Shown: one piece after another, positions 44,098-52,764 of the stretch | Numbering within the stretch: the first letter of the stretch is position 1 | Layout of the letters: each line of letters starts with the position of its first letter | Assembly (NCBI RefSeq): GCF_900115135.1 | Contig: NZ_FOVK01000006.1 | Span: 62,001-126,000 of the forward strand | Source: Proteiniclasticum ruminis | Lineage (GTDB): Bacteria > Bacillota > Clostridia > Clostridiales > Clostridiaceae | Length of the DNA stretch: 64,000 bases | Reading direction: 5' to 3' | Program-made: the position numbers and the translations under genes | Notes under the pieces: model-generated | Database searches by the model: none | Seen by the model: the letters and a program-made list of their open reading frames with translations, nothing else | What the model was told of the DNA's origin: nothing

Positions 44098-45366
44098 TTA
44101 TGCGAATATAAACCACGTCAGAATATATCCTGTCGTTACAGCAATCAGTGTAAATGGCACACCAATGGACGTGAAGTCTTTAGTCTTTACTTCGTAGCCT
44201 TGCTTTGTAAGAATACCAATCCCTGCAATATTTGCAGATGCGCCTATTGGGGTAAGGTTTCCACCTAAGGTTGCTCCGATGATGAGACCAAAGTAGAGAA
44301 CTGTTGGGTCTCCCCCAATGAGAGCACCTATACCTCCAATTACTGGCAGCATCGTTGCTGTGTAAATGATATTGTCTATAAATGCGGATACCAGCACCGA
44401 GAACCATACTATGAGTGTATAAACCACAAATAAGTTATCCCCAGCAATCTTTACAAATAGTGCCGCAATGTCCTCGATAACCCCAACTTCAGTGATTCCT
44501 CCAACCACAATAAAAAGGCCGGAGAGCAGAAGCAGTGTAACATAGTCAATTTCTTTGATTGCATTGACGACCGTCTGATTGTCTTTCTTAACAAGAAGGG
44601 CTCTCACGATTCCAATAACAAATAAAACAACACAAATGATTCCGTTGATTGTCTTAGGTGTGTTAGGAATGAAAGAGGCTGTAATGAGAAGAATGATCAT
44701 CAAAATCAGCAGTACTGTTGGAAAAAAATCTGATACAACAGTTCTTTCTATGGACGTTACTGGCTGTTTCTCTTTTCTGAACAGCCATAAGAGCATCATG
44801 GTTGATGCAATGGCTCCAATCTGCACAATAAAGAACAGACTGGGCTTCCCATGATAAACAAAGAAGTCAAAGAAGTTCATATCCAAGTGACCTCCAAGAA
44901 GGATGGAGGTTGTATCCCCTACAAGTGTTGCTGCACCTTGCAGGTTGGATGCCACTGCAATGGAAATGATACTTGGCACCGGGGATATTTTGAGCTTTTT
45001 ACAGATGGTCAGCGCTACCGGAGCCACCATGAGCACCGTGGCCACATTATCCACAAAAGCAGAAATGATTCCTGCAAATAGAGAAAGTGACACAATGGCC
45101 CATTTCATATTCGGTGTCTTTGCAATGATAAAGTCTGCCAAGAGCGATGGCATCTTAGAGTCAATAAAAAGTGACACCAGTCCCATGGTTCCGGCAATCA
45201 TTAGAATCACATTCCAGTCCACGGTGGTGAACACTTTTGAGAAAGGAAGGATACCAAGAACCACAAAAATAGTGGCTGTAGCCATGGCGATCTTTGCTCT
45301 GTGTTTTGGCAAAGACAGAAGCAGCACATAGGTCAGAATAAAAAGAACGATAGCGGTAGTTTTCAT
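44098..45366 (-). CDS. ArsB/NhaD family transporter under a Mn2+-type riboswitch (copy 2)
   Basis: This 422-residue paralogue of the protein at 42520-43788 is about 90 percent identical by eye, with both SAF(V/I)DN motifs conserved. Differences cluster in loops (NMKWAI, KKLKISPVPS, FVYHGKPS). The start at 45366 aligns with copy 1; an upstream extension lacks a ribosome binding site and enters the riboswitch. Third codon positions in the middle of the gene are more AT-rich than in copy 1. It is transcribed first, but each copy has its own leader. Confidence 0.88.
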   Translation of the reverse strand: MKTTAIVLFILTYVLLLSLPKHRAKIAMATATIFVVLGILPFSKVFTTVDWNVILMIAGTMGLVSLFIDSKMPSLLADFIIAKTPNMKWAIVSLSLFAGIISAFVDNVATVLMVAPVALTICKKLKISPVPSIISIAVASNLQGAATLVGDTTSILLGGHLDMNFFDFFVYHGKPSLFFIVQIGAIASTMMLLWLFRKEKQPVTSIERTVVSDFFPTVLLILMIILLITASFIPNTPKTINGIICVVLFVIGIVRALLVKKDNQTVVNAIKEIDYVTLLLLSGLFIVVGGITEVGVIEDIAALFVKIAGDNLFVVYTLIVWFSVLVSAFIDNIIYTATMLPVIGGIGALIGGDPTVLYFGLIIGATLGGNLTPIGASANIAGIGILTKQGYEVKTKDFTSIGVPFTLIAVTTGYILTWFIFA

Positions 45367-45410
45367 TTTTTCTCTCCTCAATATTTTTCGGAATCTGCCT
45401 GAAAAGCACA

Positions 45411-45453
45411 AAATAAAAAAGACCTTTCCAATGCAATCCACTGGTAAAAGTCT
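45411..45453 (-). terminator. Riboswitch terminator of copy 2
   Basis: AGACTTTT pairs with AAAGGTCT (one G-T pair) and is followed by TTTTTTATTTT on the minus strand. Base changes relative to copy 1 keep the stem, which supports function. Confidence 0.8.
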
Positions 45454-45551
45454 CGCTTTCATAAACCTGATTGGACAACCGGATTTTACTCGTCATGACG
45501 ACCGTCCACACTTTCAGTCTCAAGTCAGACAGAAAGAAGCTACTCCCTAAT
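45443..45551 (-). ncRNA. yybP-ykoY-like Mn2+ riboswitch aptamer (copy 2)
   Basis: All landmarks of copy 1 are present: GGGAGTAGC, GGTCGTCA, CGGTTGTCC and GCGAGACTTTTACC. Changes between the copies fall mainly in the first arm and loops. The first-arm stem keeps CTGTCTGA against a partner that varies (TTGAGACTGA instead of AGTAGACTGA). Confidence 0.8.
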
Positions 45552-45760
45552 ACTCATTCAGTCTACTGGAATTTCTTTCCTTTCACAAGAGACGATTATT
45601 CTTAAATCGATCTCTTAACGTGGATTTAACTTTCAAGGATGGCATTGGGATAAACAGCACCAGAATCCGCATTAAAAATTCCAATTTACTGGGGAAAAGC
45701 ATCCATTTATGATAAAATAAAAGAAAATTCTCACATTTCAGCAAAAGGCAGGTGCAATGA

Positions 45761-46981
45761 ATGAAACTGGAAGGTAAAGTGGTGGTCGCTCAAGGAGGCG
45801 GACCTACCGCAGTCATCAACGAATCCCTCGTGGGAGTTGTTCTGGAATCCAGAAAATTTCCACAGATCACAAAAGTCTATGGCGCGGTCAATGGTGTTCG
45901 AGGAATCATCAACGAGGATTTTCTTGATCTTACCCAGGAAACCACGAACAATCTGGAACGGGTGGCCGTGACTCCCTCCTCCGCCCTTTTCTCCACAAGA
46001 GACAAGCCGGACAAAGCTTACTGTCAGGAGATTTTTAAAGTATTCAAAGCCCATGATGTGCGGTATTTTTTCTACATCGGAGGCAATGATTCAGCAGATA
46101 CCGTCCGCATTGTAAATGAAGAAGCAGAGCGCTCCAATTACGAGTTCAGAGCCATCCATATCCCAAAGACCATCGACAACGATCTCATGGTCAACGATCA
46201 TACACCAGGCTATGGTTCTGCAGCAAAATTTGTTGCCCAAAGCTTCATTGGACTGAATCTCGACAACCGGGCTCTTCCTGGAGTCCACATCGGAGTAGTC
46301 ATGGGCAGACACTCAGGCTTTCTCACCGCCGCTTCCTCCATCGCCCAAAAGTATCCGGACGATGGGCCACACCTCATTTATGTGCCGGAAAAAGCCTTCC
46401 GAATGGATCATTTTCTCACGGATGTGAAAAAGATCTACGACCGGCATGGCAGATGCATTGTAGCCGTTTCTGAAGGTGTTGCAGATGAAAACGGCGTCCC
46501 GGTGCTGGAAAAACTAGGCAGCCGCGAGAAAGACTCCCATGGCAATGTTTCCCTTTCGGGCACCGGTGCTTTGGGTGACCTGCTCGTAAAAGAAGTGAAG
46601 GAGAAGCTCAGCATCGGAAGAGTCCGTTCTGATACCTTTGGTTATCTCCAGCGCTCCTTTATGGGTTGTGTCTCGGATGTGGATCAGCGTGAAGCCAGAG
46701 AAGTAGGGGAAAAAGCAGCCCAGTTTGCCATTTGGCAGAATGTGGACGGGTCCATCACCATCCATAGAACCGGATACTACTCCGTAGACTACAAGCTCAG
46801 CAGCCTGAAAGAAGTGGCCGCAAAAACAAAACTGATGCCAGAAGAGTTCCTGAACAAGGAAGGCAACAATGTCACCGATGCCTTCAAATACTATCTGACA
46901 CCGCTTCTTGGCTCCAACATGCCTTCTGCTTCCATGCTTCGGGCACCTAGGGCTGACAAGATTCTGAACTTGAGAAAATAA
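45761..46981 (+). CDS. pfp: Diphosphate-dependent 6-phosphofructokinase
   Basis: The 406-residue enzyme phosphorylates fructose 6-phosphate. Residues that mark PPi rather than ATP use are present: GGNDSADT, where ATP enzymes have GGDGS, and PKTIDNDL, where ATP enzymes have PGTIDND. The substrate motif VMGRHSGFLTA and the late SVDYKL region fit group II long PFKs. PPi-PFKs are reversible and common in Clostridia. The ATG follows AGGCAGGTG. The gene stands alone with its own terminator. Confidence 0.92.
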   Translation: MKLEGKVVVAQGGGPTAVINESLVGVVLESRKFPQITKVYGAVNGVRGIINEDFLDLTQETTNNLERVAVTPSSALFSTRDKPDKAYCQEIFKVFKAHDVRYFFYIGGNDSADTVRIVNEEAERSNYEFRAIHIPKTIDNDLMVNDHTPGYGSAAKFVAQSFIGLNLDNRALPGVHIGVVMGRHSGFLTAASSIAQKYPDDGPHLIYVPEKAFRMDHFLTDVKKIYDRHGRCIVAVSEGVADENGVPVLEKLGSREKDSHGNVSLSGTGALGDLLVKEVKEKLSIGRVRSDTFGYLQRSFMGCVSDVDQREAREVGEKAAQFAIWQNVDGSITIHRTGYYSVDYKLSSLKEVAAKTKLMPEEFLNKEGNNVTDAFKYYLTPLLGSNMPSASMLRAPRADKILNLRK

Positions 46982-46987
46982 CAAGAA

Positions 46988-47036
46988 AAACTCCACCATC
47001 CTCGCACCGTATGGGCGAAAGATAGTGGAGTTCTTT
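46988..47036 (+). terminator. Terminator of the phosphofructokinase gene
   Basis: AACTCCAC pairs with GTGGAGTT, extended by ATC/GAT and TCG/CGA, with a CTTTATCT tail. It lies between convergent genes and is probably used from both sides. Confidence 0.8.
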
Positions 47037-47048
47037 ATCTCGCTGGTT

Positions 47049-48089
47049 TTAAGAAAACCACTGGGACACGAAATAGAAAATCTGCGGAAAAATGGAAATG
47101 GCGCCAATGAGCCTCGCAATCTGGATCATGGCCACATCTGAACCTGAAACCCCAAGGTCTGAGGCGATGAGCGCCATATCAGAAGCTCCTGCAGGTGAGG
47201 AGGACAAGATGGCCTGAGATAAAGGAATTCCAAACTTCACCGAGATATAGTGTCCGAGAAGATAGCAGGCAAGAAGATTGAATCCGACCAGAATCAGTGC
47301 CGGAATCAGAAGAAACTTCAGCTCTAGAAAATCCTGATATCCGAAATGACTGCCAATGTAGGCCCCAGAAAAAAGCTGTGCCAGCCGTTTAAACCAAATG
47401 GGAAACGTCACTTCGACATGAAGCATTTTTAGAAGGAGAATGGAGATCATGGCAAATAGAAGGGTGCCTGCAGGAATACCCAGAGTTTTGCCGAGCAGTC
47501 CCCCCAAGAGCGCCACTGCCAAGGAGATCCAAAGCTTTGGTGTCCCAAAGGGAGGCTCTTTTTTCTCAATAAGATCTTGCTGCCCGGACGGCTGGGAAGC
47601 TCCTCTGCCCTTTTCTCTTTTTACAAGAAGAGGAATCATACCAATACCTGAAATCAGCCTCACGAACTGAAGCACAGTAACCTTTGTGGCATCGGCCCCT
47701 AAATCTGCAGCAATCAGCGGTGTATCGCTGATTCCTCCAGGAATGCCGCACAAAAAAGAAGTGAGCAGATCCAAAGGACTGACCAGATAAATAAGGATCC
47801 CCACAAGCACATTGGTGGCGAATAAACCACCAAGAAGCACCAAAATTGGTCGCACTAGATCCTTCAGTCTTCCGAAGTTCTCCCTTTTCACCGTCATCCC
47901 TATATAGGCGCCCGCAATACACTGAGCAAGAAATCTGAACTCAGTCGGGATGTCCACTAAGGACGTGTTGATATTAAGAAGTGCCACTGTCAGCACACTG
48001 CCCAGCATCATTCCTCCAGGAACTCTCAGCTTCTGAAGGATAAATCCTCCTACGAATGCTGCAGCAATGGTTATAAGCAAGTTTTCCAT
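47049..48089 (-). CDS. AbrB family membrane protein
   Basis: The 346-residue protein has about ten hydrophobic helices in two related halves, each with a proline/glycine-rich re-entrant segment (LRVPGGMMLGSV, CGIPGGISDTPLIAADLG, SSSPAGASDMALIASDLG). The repeated GGISDTPLIA / GASDMALIA pattern is the AbrB duplication domain. The family is named after ammonia-monooxygenase regulators but members look like transporters. The start at 48089 follows GATGGGGAA. Substrate is unknown. Confidence 0.85.
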   Translation of the reverse strand: MENLLITIAAAFVGGFILQKLRVPGGMMLGSVLTVALLNINTSLVDIPTEFRFLAQCIAGAYIGMTVKRENFGRLKDLVRPILVLLGGLFATNVLVGILIYLVSPLDLLTSFLCGIPGGISDTPLIAADLGADATKVTVLQFVRLISGIGMIPLLVKREKGRGASQPSGQQDLIEKKEPPFGTPKLWISLAVALLGGLLGKTLGIPAGTLLFAMISILLLKMLHVEVTFPIWFKRLAQLFSGAYIGSHFGYQDFLELKFLLIPALILVGFNLLACYLLGHYISVKFGIPLSQAILSSSPAGASDMALIASDLGVSGSDVAMIQIARLIGAISIFPQIFYFVSQWFS

Positions 48090-48189
48090 ACTATGTTCCC
48101 CATCTTTTATACATATTTCTATCTTTATTATAGTACTTGCCAAACGGCATCGAAGACGGTATCAAAGAATATACAGTAAAAAAACAGTA

Positions 48190-48229
48190 AACCAGCTTTC
48201 TGCAGGTTAGAACAGAAAGCTGGTTTTTC
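48190..48229. terminator. Terminator of the cadA gene
   Basis: A 13-bp stem (AACCAGCTTTCTG / CAGAAAGCTGGTT) with a 10-base loop directly follows the ATPase stop codon. The T-run is stronger on the plus strand, but the stem is long enough to act on both. Confidence 0.75.
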
Positions 48230-48230
48230 C

Positions 48231-50573
48231 TTATAAGTGTTCCGTTTTCATGACTCTCATGGCATTGATGACCGCAATGACCGTTACTCCAACATCTGCA
48301 AATACGGCCTCCCACATGCTGGCAACGCCAAAGGCCCCCAGAAGAAGGAAGGTGCCTTTTACACCAAGTGCAAAGATGATGTTCTGCCATACAATGCTGC
48401 GGGTTCTTTTGGCAACCTTCAGGGCAGTGACAATCCTCATGGGCTCATCGGTCATCAGCACCACATCGGAAGCCTCTATGGCCGCATCAGAGCCAAGAGC
48501 TCCCATAGAGATGCCAATATCCGCCTGAGCCAGAACGGGTGCATCATTGATGCCATCTCCCACAAACACAATCTTTCCTGAGGTTTCTTTTTTCAGTCTT
48601 TCAAATACTGATACTTTATCTTGTGGCAGAAGCTCTGTGTAGACTTCATCAAGGCCTAAAGCAGTCCCGATTTCCTCTCCCACCTGCTTCAAATCTCCAG
48701 TGAGCATGACAGTTTTTCTGATGCCCATATCTTTCAGCGCTCTGATGGTTTCCTGAGCACCACTCTTGATGGTATCAGAGACCACGAGTGCTCCAATATA
48801 CTGGCCACCTTCGGAGAGATACACTAAAGTACCTCCAAAAGACAGCTGGGGTACGGTGACTCCTTCTTTTTCCATCAGCCTTTTATTTCCTGCAAATATA
48901 ATTTTCCCATCAAGTGCAGCTTTGATGCCGTGGCCGGCTATTTCCTCATAAGAGGAGATTCTTCCTCTATCCAGTTCTTTTCCATAGGCGCTGACAATAG
49001 AGAGAGAAATGGGATGACTGGAGAAAGACTCCACATAGGAAGCTTTTTCAAGAAGTTCTGACTCAGATAGGTCTCCTTCAGGCAGAATTCTCGTTACTGT
49101 GAACCTACCTTCTGTAAGGGTTCCTGTCTTGTCAAAGACCACAGTCTCCACTTCGTTCAGCGCTTCCAGATAGTTTCCACCTTTCACCAGAACCCCTCTT
49201 CTAGAAGCACCACCGATACCGCCAAAAAATCCCAAAGGTATAGAAACAACCAGTGCGCAGGGACAGCTGATCACAAGAAACACCAGAGCTCTATACGCCC
49301 ACATGGAGAAGGGGTCTCCTAGAACCAAAGGAGGCACCGCTGCCAACAGGAGTGCGGAAACCACCACAAAGGGTGTATAATATCTGGCAAACTTTGAGAT
49401 GAAACTTTCCGTCGGCGCTTTTTTCCCAGAGGCATTCTCCACTAGTTCCAAAATCTTGGAAACAGCAGAAGCTCCAAACTCTTTCGTTACTTTGACTTTT
49501 AGAAGGCCATTCTGGTTGATGAATCCGCTGAGGATTTCACTTCCCGATTCCACATCTCTTGGCATTGATTCCCCTGTGAGTGCAGAGGTGTTCAGGGAAG
49601 AGGCTCCTTCAACGACCACGCCGTCCAGTGGCACCTTCTCTCCTGGCTTCACCAGGATCACATCTCCAGGCTTCACCTCATCCGGTGACACTTTCACTGC
49701 AGCACCATCTACAATAAGATTGGCATATTCCGGCCGGATATCCATAAGATCTGCAATGGATCTTCTCGATCTTTCCACCGCCATGGACTGAAACAGTTCT
49801 CCCACCTGATAAAAGAGCATCACGGCGACGCCTTCTGCATATTCTCCAATGAGAAAAGCGCCAATGGTTGCTATGGCCATGAGAAAATTCTCATCAAACA
49901 CCTGTCCTCTTACAAGATTTCTGACTGCACGAAGCACAATCTCCCCACCCACCAGAAGGTAGGACAAGAGGAAAAGAAGCAGTCTAACGGTGTCGTTGAG
50001 AGGCATCAAGGCTCCTGCCAAAAGGAGAAGTCCACTTAGGACAATCATAGACAGATCTTTTCCATGGACACGGAGGATTCTCTGATACTCTCCTTCCAAC
50101 TGACTCTCTTCAGTTCCAGCCAAAATCAGCTTTGTATCTTTTTCAATGGTTTCTATGATTCCTGACATTCTGTTTTTGTCTTCTATAGAAAGAGCTCCAT
50201 ACCTAGGCAGCACTCTCAGCTTTCTAGTGGCAAAATCAATGGAAACAGACTCCACAGCTGGAAGCTTCGAAATCTCCTCTTCCATTTTCATGGCACAGTT
50301 TGCACAGCCAAGGCCCTCCAGAAGAAAGATCTCCTCTGTGGTTTTATTCTTCTTTTTTTCCGTTACAACCACATCCGGTTCATGACGATGCACGATATGC
50401 TCGGCCTTTTTCATAAGATCTTCATCTTCATGCGCGCCATAGGTAAGGGTAAGGGTTTTTGTTGCAAAGTTCACCTCTGCTTTTACGCCCTCCAGAGCAT
50501 TCATCTCATTCTCTATTTTCAAGGAACAGTTTGCACAGTCCAGACCTTCTAAAATCAGTTCTTTTTTCTTCAT
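48231..50573 (-). CDS. cadA: Zn2+/Cd2+/Pb2+ P-type ATPase with two heavy-metal domains
   Basis: The 780-residue efflux pump has two N-terminal metal-binding domains (LEGLDCANC and LEGLGCANC), eight membrane helices, the transport motif CPC in ISCPCALVVSIPLG, the phosphorylation site DKTGT and GDGINDAPVL. CPC followed by ALVVSIPLG fits the Zn/Cd/Pb class rather than copper. The start at 50573 (MKKKELILEGLDC) lies 10 bases after the repressor's stop codon. It is co-transcribed with the ArsR-type repressor gene and expelled metals would relieve repression. Confidence 0.93.
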   Translation of the reverse strand: MKKKELILEGLDCANCSLKIENEMNALEGVKAEVNFATKTLTLTYGAHEDEDLMKKAEHIVHRHEPDVVVTEKKKNKTTEEIFLLEGLGCANCAMKMEEEISKLPAVESVSIDFATRKLRVLPRYGALSIEDKNRMSGIIETIEKDTKLILAGTEESQLEGEYQRILRVHGKDLSMIVLSGLLLLAGALMPLNDTVRLLLFLLSYLLVGGEIVLRAVRNLVRGQVFDENFLMAIATIGAFLIGEYAEGVAVMLFYQVGELFQSMAVERSRRSIADLMDIRPEYANLIVDGAAVKVSPDEVKPGDVILVKPGEKVPLDGVVVEGASSLNTSALTGESMPRDVESGSEILSGFINQNGLLKVKVTKEFGASAVSKILELVENASGKKAPTESFISKFARYYTPFVVVSALLLAAVPPLVLGDPFSMWAYRALVFLVISCPCALVVSIPLGFFGGIGGASRRGVLVKGGNYLEALNEVETVVFDKTGTLTEGRFTVTRILPEGDLSESELLEKASYVESFSSHPISLSIVSAYGKELDRGRISSYEEIAGHGIKAALDGKIIFAGNKRLMEKEGVTVPQLSFGGTLVYLSEGGQYIGALVVSDTIKSGAQETIRALKDMGIRKTVMLTGDLKQVGEEIGTALGLDEVYTELLPQDKVSVFERLKKETSGKIVFVGDGINDAPVLAQADIGISMGALGSDAAIEASDVVLMTDEPMRIVTALKVAKRTRSIVWQNIIFALGVKGTFLLLGAFGVASMWEAVFADVGVTVIAVINAMRVMKTEHL

Positions 50574-50583
50574 TTCCACTGCA

Positions 50584-50946
50584 TCACACCCCGCTTCCTT
50601 CTGATACATGTTCCATAGCCTGATCAAAAATAGTGCGCACATGATCGTCCGCCAGGCTGTAATAAACGATTTTCCCTTCTCTTCTGTTCTTCACAAGTTT
50701 TGCCTGTTTCAGCACACGAAGCTGATGGGAAATCGCAGATTGGGTCATATTGAGGGCATACGCCAGATCACAGGTGCACATTTCGTGAGCATCCAGTGCC
50801 CACAGAATTCTCACCCTGGTGGAATCCCCAAAGACCTTAAACAGTTCTGCAAGATCGTAAAGACTTTCCTCCGCTGGCATTTTATCAAGTACTATATTTA
50901 GGACATCTTCATGGATGACATCACAGTCACATCGCTCAGCTCTCAT
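50584..50946 (-). CDS. cadC: CadC/ArsR-family metal-sensing repressor
   Basis: The 120-residue winged-helix repressor has the CadC-type metal site: an N-terminal CDCDV and the CTCDL in the alpha-3 helix (EMCTCDLAYALNMTQSAISHQL). It would release DNA when Cd2+, Zn2+ or Pb2+ binds. ATG at 50946 follows GGAGG; an ATG five codons upstream is not well placed. A near-perfect promoter and a 40-bp palindrome lie upstream. The ATPase gene follows directly. Confidence 0.93.
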   Translation of the reverse strand: MRAERCDCDVIHEDVLNIVLDKMPAEESLYDLAELFKVFGDSTRVRILWALDAHEMCTCDLAYALNMTQSAISHQLRVLKQAKLVKNRREGKIVYYSLADDHVRTIFDQAMEHVSEGSGV

Positions 50947-50967
50947 GAAATCAGCCTCCATTTCATT

Positions 50968-51007
50968 TCAATTTAACGATTGAATGATTGTTCAATCGTT
51001 AAATTGA
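50968..51007. promoter_or_regulatory. 40-bp palindromic operator of cadCA
   Basis: Two perfect 17-bp arms (TCAATTTAACGATTGAA and its inverse) are separated by 6 bases. It starts at the edge of the -10 box, so a bound repressor would block initiation. The TTGAA...TTCAA core fits CadC-type sites. The same DNA lies 62-101 bases before the -10 box of the divergent busR-like gene. Confidence 0.85.
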
Positions 51008-51035
51008 GTATACGCTTCGGAAGATGCTCTGTCAA
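51007..51035 (-). promoter_or_regulatory. cadCA promoter
   Basis: The minus strand has TTGACA (51030-51035), a 17-base spacer and TATACT (51007-51012), close to the sigma-A consensus. Confidence 0.85.
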
Positions 51036-51068
51036 TATGGAACTGACTCTAGAAAGCTGTAAATCCTA

Positions 51069-51077
51069 TGATATAAT
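51069..51077 (+). promoter_or_regulatory. Extended -10 promoter of the busR-like gene
   Basis: TGATATAAT contains a consensus -10 box with the TGn extension, 32 bases before the TTG start. No good -35 box is present, as is usual for extended -10 promoters. Confidence 0.55.
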
Positions 51078-51108
51078 GACAGTAAGAATAGAAAATGGAG
51101 TGATCACC

Positions 51109-51741
51109 TTGGAAAAAGAAGGACGAGTTAAGGTACCAAGATATAAGCAAATTGCACTAGATATCGCTTCCAGAATCGCAAACGGGGAATTTCCGGAAGG
51201 CTCGAAGATTTTTGGCCGTTCTTCCATGGCCGGTGAGTACAATGTTTCCCCTGAAACCATCCGACGCGCCATCATTCTTCTGGAGGATATGGATGTGGTT
51301 CAGGCAACCTTAGGCAGCGGTGTCCAGATCCGTTCCAAAGAAAATGCCCACCGTTATATGGAGAGCAGTCAGAGCAAAGAGAGCATTTCCTCCTTGAGAG
51401 AAGAAGTCATCTCCCTGCTGGAGCAGAAAAAAAATATTGAAAATGAGATCATGGAGATCATCGACAAAATCATCGATTACTCAGAACGTCTGAAGAACAC
51501 CAACCCTATGAATCCTGTGGAAATGGGACTTCAGGAAGATTCCCATCTCATCGGTAAAACCATCTCAGAAAGCAAGTTCTTTCAGAAAACAGGAGCCACC
51601 ATCATTGGTATACGAAGGGACAAAGAGCTCATTCTCACACCAGGCCCTCAGCTGCAGTTCCATAAAAATGACAAGCTCCTTTTGGTCGGTTCTTCTGAAA
51701 TCATTGAGATCGCCAAAAAATATCTGAAAAATGAAATATAA
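51109..51741 (+). CDS. busR: BusR-like GntR/TrkA-C regulator (probable c-di-AMP sensor)
   Basis: The 210-residue protein has an N-terminal GntR winged helix (PRYKQIALDIASRIANGEF, then YNVSPETIRRAIILLEDM), a coiled coil at about residues 85-128 and a C-terminal TrkA_C/RCK_C domain (GKTISESKFFQKTGATIIGIRR, FHKNDKLLLVGSS). This is the architecture of BusR of Lactococcus and Streptococcus, which binds c-di-AMP and represses a betaine importer. The TTG at 51109 follows GGAG at 8 bases; longer in-frame versions lack a ribosome binding site. It lies 50 bases from an esterase-opu operon of opposite strand, fitting the same role. Confidence 0.85.
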   Translation: MEKEGRVKVPRYKQIALDIASRIANGEFPEGSKIFGRSSMAGEYNVSPETIRRAIILLEDMDVVQATLGSGVQIRSKENAHRYMESSQSKESISSLREEVISLLEQKKNIENEIMEIIDKIIDYSERLKNTNPMNPVEMGLQEDSHLIGKTISESKFFQKTGATIIGIRRDKELILTPGPQLQFHKNDKLLLVGSSEIIEIAKKYLKNEI

Positions 51742-51793
51742 CCTATGAAAAAATGCAGTTCAGATTTCGTGAACTGCATTTTTCATAGGTTTT
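51740..51793. terminator. Bidirectional terminator between busR and the opu operon
   Basis: A 20-bp-class stem (ACCTATGAAAAAATGCAGTTCA against its inverse, one length difference in the A-run) with a 7-base loop lies between convergent genes. Confidence 0.9.
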
Positions 51794-52757
51794 ATTCGCT
51801 GCTTTGCTTTTTATAAAATACGGCAGCATCCCTGATTGCTTTTTCTGAATCCTTCATCATCCTGCTGTAGTGGAGGAATCCATGGAGAACTCCGTCATAC
51901 TCCACATGTTCTGCCTTTAGGCCATGCTCTTTCAGTATTTCAAATAAAAGAGAGGAATCATCCGCTAAAGGGTCCAAGGTGCAGGAGAGGATAAATGCGG
52001 GAGGGATTCCATGGGTGAGATCGTTCAAAAACAGGTTCCTTAATGGATGTTCCCGATCCTTCTCATCACAAAACAGTGTGCTGTAGGAATGAAGGGCGCT
52101 CAGCGTCAGACCATCATACTCATTTCCATAAAGCCTCATGGATCTGGAATCCTGTAGACCATAGCTGCCATAAAAGAGAAGGAGGGACCGTATCGCATCG
52201 GTTTCTCCCCTGTCCCGAAGATATAGTGCCGTGGCAAGAGATAGGTACGCTCCTGCAGAATCTCCAGCCAGCGAAATATTTCCAGAATCGATCCCATAGC
52301 GTGCACCGTGGTCCTTCAGATGCTGAAGCACTGCTGCACATTCATGAATCTGCACCGGAAATTTCACTTCAGGCGCTAAGGAATAATTAATGCTGATGAC
52401 TACAGCTTCTGTCAGCTGTGCCAGTCTTCTCTGTATACCATCATGGGTCTTCGGACTGCCCACCACAAAACCACCGCCATGAATGAATAAAATTACCTTG
52501 TTAGGTGGCCGATTCACGGGATCGTATACTGTGCAGGGAATGCGTCTCCCTTCATAGTCCACAAAAATCTCTTCCACCCTCTCCATGACAGGTCCCCCTT
52601 CATTGAAGAAGCTTCTTGAAGCCTCATAGGCTTCCCGGTCTATGAGATTCTCCGCTCCAGAACGGATTCTGTCTTTTCTTTGTCTCTCCTCGAAGTCCAT
52701 GACCTTCTTCATCTCAGGAGAAACCCTGCTTAGAATGTTTGCTTTGTTTTTCTCCAT
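51792..52757 (-). CDS. Alpha/beta hydrolase (HSL-type esterase)
   Basis: The 321-residue enzyme carries the hormone-sensitive-lipase marks HGGGFVVGS (oxyanion hole), the nucleophile elbow GDSAG near residue 163, an acid DPLADD and the catalytic His in GVLHGF. It would hydrolyse short carboxyl esters in the cytoplasm. It follows the opu substrate-binding gene by 7 bases and is probably the last gene of that operon. This placement suggests ester-linked solutes such as acylcholines or acylcarnitines as possible substrates, an inference. Confidence 0.9.
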   Translation of the reverse strand: MEKNKANILSRVSPEMKKVMDFEERQRKDRIRSGAENLIDREAYEASRSFFNEGGPVMERVEEIFVDYEGRRIPCTVYDPVNRPPNKVILFIHGGGFVVGSPKTHDGIQRRLAQLTEAVVISINYSLAPEVKFPVQIHECAAVLQHLKDHGARYGIDSGNISLAGDSAGAYLSLATALYLRDRGETDAIRSLLLFYGSYGLQDSRSMRLYGNEYDGLTLSALHSYSTLFCDEKDREHPLRNLFLNDLTHGIPPAFILSCTLDPLADDSSLLFEILKEHGLKAEHVEYDGVLHGFLHYSRMMKDSEKAIRDAAVFYKKQSSE

Positions 52758-52764
52758 AATCGCC

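Noticed and set aside
42520-45366. Arsenite efflux (ArsB) as the function of the tandem transporters
   Set aside because: No arsR, arsA or arsC lies nearby, and the leaders carry Mn2+-type riboswitch landmarks. Family similarity alone cannot fix the substrate.
50968-51007. Reading the 40-bp palindrome as a terminator
   Set aside because: It lies at the start of cadCA transcription, directly after a TTGACA-17-TATACT promoter, and has no T-run.
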